Positions 56,622-64,000 of a stretch of 64,000 nt of DNA are shown here, piece by piece. The notes below the pieces were generated by a model. It was given only the letters and a program-made list of their open reading frames with translations, was not told where the DNA came from and did not search any database. The position numbers and the translations under genes are program-made. This DNA is from Thiobacillus sp. Its GTDB lineage: Bacteria > Pseudomonadota > Gammaproteobacteria > Burkholderiales > Thiobacillaceae. The stretch covers positions 1-64,000 of the forward strand of contig JAUYCF010000047.1 in NCBI GenBank assembly GCA_030692355.1, written 5' to 3'. Positions within the stretch are counted from its first letter, which is position 1. Every line of letters begins with the position of its first letter.

Positions 56622-57038
56622 TCAGGCGAGGGAGGCTCGGGGCGGTCGCTCGGGACCGCTGGGGACGAAGCCGCTGAAGGATGCGGCAGGCTGGGACAGG
56701 AAATGGATTGAAACCGGCACGACCGCAGCGCGATCGGTGGCAGGGATCAGCAGCACCGCCGCCAGCGCACACGCGGCGCAATGCTTGCAGTCGTGTTGTG
56801 CGGGTGGACTGTCCGGTTGTTGCGGCTCGTGGCAGCCGGCCATCACCTCGCCGGCCATCGCCATTGGCGCCACCGCAGTCTGATCCGTGAAGGTGCAGTC
56901 CAGCATGGCGGCAGACGCAAACGTCTGCACCGGCAGGGCCAGCATCATCAGAAACAGCAGGAATCGGTGGAAGCGAACGCGCACGCGAAGAGTGTAATCA
57001 AAAAAGGAAGGCTGTTCAAAAGACAGCGGCAGGGTCAT
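56622..57038 (-). CDS. Small exported Cys/His protein (DUF2946-like), start of copper operon
   Basis: A 138-residue protein with a signal or anchor segment (FLLFLMMLALPVQTFASAA), several Met/His/Cys residues (MAMAGEVMAGCHEPQ) and the cluster HDCKHCAACALAA (three Cys, two His). The layout is like that of the 99-residue protein at 15198. ATG 57038 has a GGGGA site 8 bases upstream; GTG 56984 is an alternative. A metal-binding role is inferred from the cluster and context. Confidence 0.7.
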   Translation of the reverse strand: MTLPLSFEQPSFFDYTLRVRVRFHRFLLFLMMLALPVQTFASAAMLDCTFTDQTAVAPMAMAGEVMAGCHEPQQPDSPPAQHDCKHCAACALAAVLLIPATDRAAVVPVSIHFLSQPAASFSGFVPSGPERPPRASLA

Positions 57039-57065
57039 TCAGGTTCCCCGCCCGGTCTTATTGCA

Positions 57066-57512
57066 CTACGTTCGCCGCTTGCGCGGCTCGTAATGCACCA
57101 CGGCGCGCATGATTTCGGAATACGGGTACCTGGCGCTGCCGCCGAAATGCTCGTTGGCCTGCAGCACGGTGGCGGCGACGTCGGTGGCTTCATCGCCGGC
57201 GTCTTTCAGCGCCGTCGCCAGTCCGCGCACGCCGCCGCACTGGGCGCGGATTTCCTTGCCGAACGGCCACGGTGCATCAGGACTGATTTTGAGCGCGAAT
57301 TGCGCGTTTTCGTGCAGCGCCCGATGAAACGCCAGACAGTGCTCGCGCACCGCCGGATCGCCGCAGGCAATCGCTTCGCGTTCAGCCAGGTTGATCTTGC
57401 GCGAGCGGCCGCAGCGTACGCAGCACGACAGCAAGGCCCGCTCGAACGGGCAGCTGTACTCGATGCAGGCCTGGCGGGCCAGTTTGTAAGCGCCTTCGTT
57501 GTACTCGGCCAT
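57066..57512 (-). CDS. Cys-rich cytoplasmic protein of unknown function
   Basis: A 148-residue protein without signal peptide. The N-terminal half is rich in cysteine: ARQACIEYSCPF, LLSCCVRCGRS, AIACGD and HCLAFH, with RCGRSRKINLAEREA recalling a small zinc finger; the C-terminal half is helical. I do not recognise the family. It lies 27 bases upstream of the copper operon and has its own strong promoter-like sequence at 57528-57556, so it may lead that operon. Metal sensing or storage is possible but not shown. Confidence 0.65.
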   Translation of the reverse strand: MAEYNEGAYKLARQACIEYSCPFERALLSCCVRCGRSRKINLAEREAIACGDPAVREHCLAFHRALHENAQFALKISPDAPWPFGKEIRAQCGGVRGLATALKDAGDEATDVAATVLQANEHFGGSARYPYSEIMRAVVHYEPRKRRT

Positions 57513-57527
57513 CGGTCGGAAACGCGG

Positions 57528-57556
57528 ATTACACCCAGCTTGTCAATGTATGCCAA
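57528..57556 (-). promoter_or_regulatory. Sigma-70-like promoter of the Cys-rich protein gene
   Basis: On the minus strand TTGGCA (57551-57556), 17-base spacer, TGTAAT (57528-57533): five of six matches in each box at ideal spacing. The expected start of transcription is about 9 bases before the ATG at 57512, giving an almost leaderless mRNA; no Shine-Dalgarno is visible. Confidence 0.5.
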
Positions 57557-57639
57557 ATTGCCGTTGCAGGCGCACGTGCACGGGATAACTGCCTGGAATC
57601 ATGAGATTTTTCTTCGCGCACCTCGCGGAAAAAACGCTT

Positions 57640-57867
57640 TTACCAATCGTCGCCGGACAGGCTCGCATCCAGTTCGCGCTCGGCCGTGAGCGTCTCCTGC
57701 GCGGCGATTTCGTTGTCGGCAAAAATCATCTTGTACTTGTCGCCGTGCTTGGGGTCGAGCGTCTTGCGCAGTTCGTTGGTGTGGGCCTTGGCCTCCTTGA
57801 AGGTGGCCCACTCGCCCTGTTTTTCCAGCACCTTGAACATTCCCATCCGAAAAACGTAATAAGGCAT
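57640..57867 (-). CDS. Small conserved-looking protein of unknown function
   Basis: A 75-residue protein, MPYYVFRMGMFKVLEKQGEW followed by charged helices (FKEAKAHTNELRKTLDP, EIAAQETLTAERELDASL) and an acidic C-terminus (SGDDW). AGGAG lies 5 bases before the ATG at 57867, and codon use is like that of neighbouring genes, so it is probably real. No metal or catalytic motif is visible. It follows secA on the same strand but a repeat lies between. Confidence 0.7.
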   Translation of the reverse strand: MPYYVFRMGMFKVLEKQGEWATFKEAKAHTNELRKTLDPKHGDKYKMIFADNEIAAQETLTAERELDASLSGDDW

Positions 57868-57929
57868 GATCGCTCCTAGGGCGTGTTGCATTCTGTTTGG
57901 AACTTATAGCCATGTAATAACGGCCTCGC

Positions 57930-57972
57930 AGGTCGGGTTTTAACCCGATATGTCGGGCTGAAGCCCGACCTA
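57930..57972. repeat. Double-hairpin dispersed repeat downstream of secA
   Basis: Two adjacent near-palindromes, TCGGGTT-TT-AACCCGA (57933-57948) and GTCGGGCT-GA-AGCCCGAC (57952-57969), bounded by AGGTCGGG and CCCGACCT. This is a common proteobacterial intergenic repeat type; it may also act as transcript end for secA. Confidence 0.65.
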
Positions 57973-58014
57973 CAAGGGATTGCACATATGTGCCGTCAAG
58001 AATGCAGCACTACA

Positions 58015-60738
<2,724 letters not shown>

Positions 60739-60845
60739 GGGGAATCCGAAATGCCCGCAGGACGCGGTAAATCGCTGAATTTTAACATAGGGATGCAGGC
60801 TTCCTGTGACGCCGTCAAGACAGCGGAACGAGGTTGCCGCGACGC

Positions 60846-61292
60846 ATGGGCGCCATGCCCATGAGCGCCGCCAGCCTCGCCGACCTGCTCGCCAGCCAGC
60901 TGCCGCACGGCCTCGCCGTGCGCGCCCGCGCCCTGCTGGGCACCCAGACCGCGCTCGACCGCGTCCTCCCCGCCGCGCTGGCCGGGCACGTCCGCGTCAT
61001 GCAACTGGAAAACGCCCTGCTGAGCCTCGCCTGCGACAGCGGCGCCGTCGCCAGCCGCCTGCGCCAGCAGACCGACGCGCTGATGGCCGGCCTCGGCAAG
61101 CGCGAAATCGTGGTGACGACGGTGCGGATCAGCGTCCATCCGGAACTTCTCGCGCGCTACGTCCACCCGGTCGAAAAAACCGGCCTGCCGCCCGCCGCGC
61201 TGAACGAACTGGCGCACCTCACCACGGAAATTGAAGAAGGGCCGCTAAGGGAGGCGATCGACCGTCTGCTGCGCCATCACCGGAAGGACTAG
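60846..61292 (+). CDS. dciA: DciA family protein (DUF721)
   Basis: A protein of about 148 residues with the DUF721 region: [35 protein letters not shown], followed by [13 protein letters not shown]. DciA-type proteins load or hold the replicative helicase DnaB in bacteria that lack DnaC. A gene of this kind next to secA is common in proteobacteria. The start is uncertain: ATG 60846, 60855 and 60861 are all in frame and none has a clear ribosome site. Confidence 0.75.
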   Translation: MGAMPMSAASLADLLASQLPHGLAVRARALLGTQTALDRVLPAALAGHVRVMQLENALLSLACDSGAVASRLRQQTDALMAGLGKREIVVTTVRISVHPELLARYVHPVEKTGLPPAALNELAHLTTEIEEGPLREAIDRLLRHHRKD

Positions 61293-61380
61293 GCCAGGGG
61301 CCCTTCGGCGTCACCTTTCTATACTGGTGGTCATGCATGCCAGAATCCGGGCTTGCTCCTCAAGTTTCCTGGAGCGCATG

Positions 61381-62025
61381 ATGCGATCTTTCGTCAGTCA
61401 CACATTCACAGCGGTCGTGGTCATGGCAGCGTCAAGCGCTGCGGCGGCACCCCCTTCCATCATCACCCAGGGCAACGGGGCGGCGCTTGCCTGTGCCAGC
61501 TGTCACGGGGTGGACGGGGCAGGCAATGCACCGTCCGGATTTCCGGCGCTGGCACAACTGCCGCCGGCATACTTCGCCAAACAGATCGCCGACTTCAAGG
61601 CCGGCACCCGCACCCATCCGGTCATGACACCCATCGCGCAGGCGATGAGCGTCGAAGACGCCGAATCCAGCGCACGCCATTATGCGAGCCAGCCGCACCC
61701 GAAAGCCGGCGCCAGCACGGCGGACCCCGCTGTGATCGCGCGCGGCAGGAATCTGGCGATCAACGGCGCCTGGGGCCGACAGGTGCCGCCCTGCTTCAAA
61801 TGCCATGCAGCAGACGGCCTCGGCGTAGCGCCGGCATTTCCCCCGATCGCGGGACAACACGCCACCTATACGGTCAGTCAATTGCAGGCCTGGAAAACCG
61901 GCGCCCGGACCAATGATCCGCAAACGCTGATGAAGGTGGTTGCGGAGAATCTCAGCGAGGAGGATATCCATGCAGTCGCCGAATATCTGGCAACGCTCGG
62001 AAACCGGGGGAAGGAAAATGAATAA
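61381..62025 (+). CDS. tsdB: Dihaem cytochrome c, TsdB-like electron acceptor
   Basis: A 214-residue c4-type cytochrome. A signal peptide (TAVVVMAASSAAAA) is followed by two haem sites, C38-A-S-C-H42 and C138-F-K-C-H142, with likely Met ligands in HPVMTP and the second domain. GGAG lies 6 bases before ATG 61381. Its stop overlaps the start of a TsdA-like gene, so it is probably the electron acceptor of that enzyme, like TsdB of other sulfur oxidisers. The name rests on this linkage. Confidence 0.75.
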   Translation: MRSFVSHTFTAVVVMAASSAAAAPPSIITQGNGAALACASCHGVDGAGNAPSGFPALAQLPPAYFAKQIADFKAGTRTHPVMTPIAQAMSVEDAESSARHYASQPHPKAGASTADPAVIARGRNLAINGAWGRQVPPCFKCHAADGLGVAPAFPPIAGQHATYTVSQLQAWKTGARTNDPQTLMKVVAENLSEEDIHAVAEYLATLGNRGKENE

Positions 62026-63028
62026 ATTTGCAGGGTATGCGCTCTGTGTGCTCGCCTTGGGCGGCATGCTCGGATGCGACAAGCAGCCGCCGCCACCCGT
62101 ACCCGCAGACGTCGCACCTGCCGCACCCCCTCCCGTTGCCGCGCCCGCTGCCGCTGCCCCAACCCGGTTCACGCCCCCGGCCGAAAGCGAAATTCCACAG
62201 AACGAGTACGGCGAAATGGTATTGCTGGGCAAGAATATTTTTGTGAACACCCAGCAACACGCCAAGGCGTACGTCGGCAACGGCATGAACTGCGCCAACT
62301 GTCACCTGGACAATGGCCGCAAGGCCGATTCGGCACCGTTATGGGCCGCGTATGTTCTCTATCCCGCATACCGCCAGAAAACCCGGCAGGTCGATACCAT
62401 CCAGAGCCGTATCCAGGGGTGCTTCCTCTACAGCATGAACGGCAAGGCGCCCGCTCTGGACAGCAAGGAAATGACTGCTTTGGTGACCTACCATTACTGG
62501 CTCGCCAAGGGCGCGCCGACCGGCGTCAAATTGCCCGGCCAGGGCTATCTCAAAGTGGCGAAGCCCGCCCTGACACCCGACATGGCGCGCGGGCGCGGCG
62601 TATACGAGAACAATTGCGCGATCTGCCACGGCGCCAACGGTGAAGGCATCAAAGCGCGCGACGAATATGCGTTTCCGCCTTTATGGGGCAAGGATTCGTT
62701 CAACTGGGGCGCCGGCATGCATCGGGTGGACACGGCGGCGGGCTTTATCCAGGCCAACATGCCCTATGGGCTGGGCGGCACCCTGAGCGATCAGGAAGCC
62801 TGGGATGTGGCCTTGTTCATGAACAGTCATGAGCGTCCGCAGGACCCGCGATTTAAAGCCAGTGTCGCGCAGACGCGTGACACCCATCACGACGAAAACT
62901 GCCTGTACGGGCGCACCCCCGAGGCGTTGGCGGCGTCCATCGAGCGGACGGCCGAAGCCGCGGACAAGGCTGCGGCCAAGCCGGCAACCGAACAAGTGGA
63001 AGGTTATTCCCCGGCGCTCTCGCACTAG
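62018..63028 (+). CDS. tsdA: TsdA-like thiosulfate dehydrogenase/tetrathionate reductase lipoprotein
   Basis: A 336-residue dihaem cytochrome c. The lipobox is LGGMLGC20, then a Pro/Ala linker (21-50). Haem 1 site C92-A-N-C-H96 is followed by C135 in RIQGCFLYSMNGK, the position of the Cys axial ligand typical of TsdA; haem 2 site is C200-A-I-C-H204, with M248 (QANMPYG) a candidate ligand. TsdA joins two thiosulfates to tetrathionate. AAGGAA precedes ATG 62018. The TAG stop is the first three bases of a MITE-like repeat. Confidence 0.85.
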   Translation: MNKFAGYALCVLALGGMLGCDKQPPPPVPADVAPAAPPPVAAPAAAAPTRFTPPAESEIPQNEYGEMVLLGKNIFVNTQQHAKAYVGNGMNCANCHLDNGRKADSAPLWAAYVLYPAYRQKTRQVDTIQSRIQGCFLYSMNGKAPALDSKEMTALVTYHYWLAKGAPTGVKLPGQGYLKVAKPALTPDMARGRGVYENNCAICHGANGEGIKARDEYAFPPLWGKDSFNWGAGMHRVDTAAGFIQANMPYGLGGTLSDQEAWDVALFMNSHERPQDPRFKASVAQTRDTHHDENCLYGRTPEALAASIERTAEAADKAAAKPATEQVEGYSPALSH

Positions 63029-63189
63029 TGTCGTGAATCAGAAATAGCGGGACAAATAAAACGGATGGATTTTTTCGCAGGGCAAGGCGCGAGGAGGCGA
63101 CATAGCTAGCTCTATGGCAACGACGAGCAACGCAGCCATGCGGAAAAAGACACCGTTTTATGTTTCGATATTTCTGATTCACGACACTA
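63026..63189. mobile_element. 164-base MITE-like element with 20-base perfect terminal inverted repeats
   Basis: The left end TAGTGTCGTGAATCAGAAAT (63026-63045) is the exact complement of the right end (63170-63189). The interior is also roughly palindromic (ATAAAACGG at 63056-63064, complement at 63153-63161) and no ORF is present. Ends begin and finish with TA, as in elements moved by Tc1/mariner-type transposases. It covers most of the gap between tsdA and the next gene. Confidence 0.8.
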
Positions 63190-63231
63190 ACAACCACGAT
63201 TACGCACCGGGCGCCCCGGGCACGTAATCAT

Positions 63232-64000
63232 TCAACGCACGTTGCGGTTTTCGCGGTCGCGCCCCCAGTAGGTCTGGCTGGCGGGTTGCCCCGGCAGCGG
63301 CCGCTCTTTTTTGTCCTGCTGGGCTTCGCCGCGAGGCGGCGCAGACTCGACAGGCACGCGCGGAGCCTGCTGCACGCTGCCAGGCACAGCAGGGCGGCTG
63401 GCCGGCGCAACTACGGCAGGCTGGGCAGGGCGAGGCACGGGCCTTATCTCCCGCTGCTCGGTGCCTTGCTCGCGAGTCGTGGTCTGGCCGCGCGTGGCGG
63501 CGGCAGGCGCAGATGGACGGCTGGCCGGCGGTGCAACCACGGCAGGCTGGGCAGGGCGAGGCACAGACCTTATCTCCCGCTGCCCGGTGTTTTGCTCGCG
63601 TGTCGTGGTCTGGCCGCGCGTGGTGGCCTGCTCACGCGGGATGACCGCAGGCGGCGGGGGCATCGACTTCCTCACCTCTTCATAGCGCGGCGGCCGCGGC
63701 GGCGGCACCCGTTCAGGACCGGCCTCGGTACCACGGGCGGGCCGCGGCAGCGTGCGCGCGTCCTCGGCGCGGCGCGCGGGTGGAATCACATAGCGGGATT
63801 CCGGGACGGCCTGGGTGCGGGCGTGCGACGCCTCATCCTGCAATGCCGGCGTCCGCTCGCGTGGCGTGCGCGTCGACACCACCGGGCGCGAAACGATCTC
63901 GCGCGGCGGCTGCACCCCCTTGGGTGCGCCCCCGGACAGGCTGGCGCGCGAAGGCTTGATCGGCAGCTCGCCGCGTACCGGCGCGAAATCGGTGTGGCGG
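63232..64000 (-). CDS. Pro/Arg-rich repeat protein, C-terminal part (5' end outside window)
   Basis: The frame stays open to the right edge; about 255 residues are visible. It begins in the window with HTDFAPVRGELPIKPSRASL and continues as a low-complexity Pro/Arg/Thr/Gln tail with two copies of a roughly 45-residue unit (TRGQTTTREQ ... QREIRSVPRPAQPAVVAP and ... QREIRPVPRPAQPAVVAP). The ending is YWGRDRENRNVR. The visible part resembles C-terminal tails of exported FecR/DUF6600-like betaproteobacterial proteins, a tentative link. Confidence 0.6.
   Translation of the reverse strand, partial: RHTDFAPVRGELPIKPSRASLSGGAPKGVQPPREIVSRPVVSTRTPRERTPALQDEASHARTQAVPESRYVIPPARRAEDARTLPRPARGTEAGPERVPPPRPPRYEEVRKSMPPPPAVIPREQATTRGQTTTREQNTGQREIRSVPRPAQPAVVAPPASRPSAPAAATRGQTTTREQGTEQREIRPVPRPAQPAVVAPASRPAVPGSVQQAPRVPVESAPPRGEAQQDKKERPLPGQPASQTYWGRDRENRNVR

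Overview
The window is GC-rich (roughly two thirds G+C) bacterial chromosome from a betaproteobacterium, most likely a sulfur-oxidising member close to Thiobacillus. Three things support this: the conserved betaproteobacterial order metK - two acyltransferases - dapF - DUF484 - xerC ... dksA - GTPase ... hslV - hslU; the presence of tsdB/tsdA-type thiosulfate dehydrogenase cytochromes and a DsrS-like protein; and many exported c-type cytochromes. No rRNA, tRNA, CRISPR array, prophage or transposase gene was seen.

Layout. 1-1106: end of a TtcA-like tRNA thiolase and a FitAB-type toxin-antitoxin pair. 1234-6297 (minus): methyl cycle genes metF, ahcY (behind an SAH riboswitch) and metK, with a cation antiporter and a small membrane protein between them. 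6490-11755 (plus): two LpxL-type acyltransferases, a GNAT protein, a CoA-binding protein, dapF, DUF484 and xerC, most with ATGA overlaps. 11899-13259 (minus): PPK2 polyphosphate kinase and a lipoprotein. 13466-18576 (plus): dksA, a COG0523 GTPase, yidD, a small exported His/Cys protein, a porin, and a ZnuA/ZnuB-like pair without an ATPase. 18616-22425: STAS protein, hslVU and UPF0114. 22472-27277: an accessory block with a DUF302 protein, a dihaem cytochrome c-DUF302 fusion, a helical-repeat protein and a protein of unknown function. 27735-37292 (minus): the type IV pilus chemosensory operon pilG-pilH-pilI-pilJ-chpA. 37473-45871: an exported protein, a rubredoxin lacking one cysteine ligand, thiD-thiE-hemL, dsrS-like, dsbD, cutA and fxsA. 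46003-51971: an epimerase, an FNR-type reductase and the haem genes hemY-hemX-hemD-hemC. 52065-57512: a periplasmic thioredoxin and a copper-handling operon (two small exported proteins, TolC-type channel, multicopper oxidase, cupredoxin, CusF-like protein), preceded by a Cys-rich protein. 57640-64000: a small protein, secA, dciA, tsdB-tsdA, a MITE-like element, and the end of a Pro-rich repeat protein.

How it fits together. Most of the window is housekeeping (methionine cycle, cell wall, haem, thiamine, protein export and quality control) in compact operons. The accessory parts concern metals (zinc, copper), periplasmic redox chemistry (DsbD, thioredoxin, cytochromes) and sulfur compounds. 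Several short dispersed inverted-repeat elements sit exactly at gene ends, two of them overlapping or supplying stop codons. The points most worth following up are the DUF302/cytochrome block with its AT-rich palindromic operator, the zinc block without an ATPase, the tandem N-domain DsbD, the rubredoxin with a Cys-to-Arg change, the A10 tract inside chpA, and the MITE at the end of tsdA.
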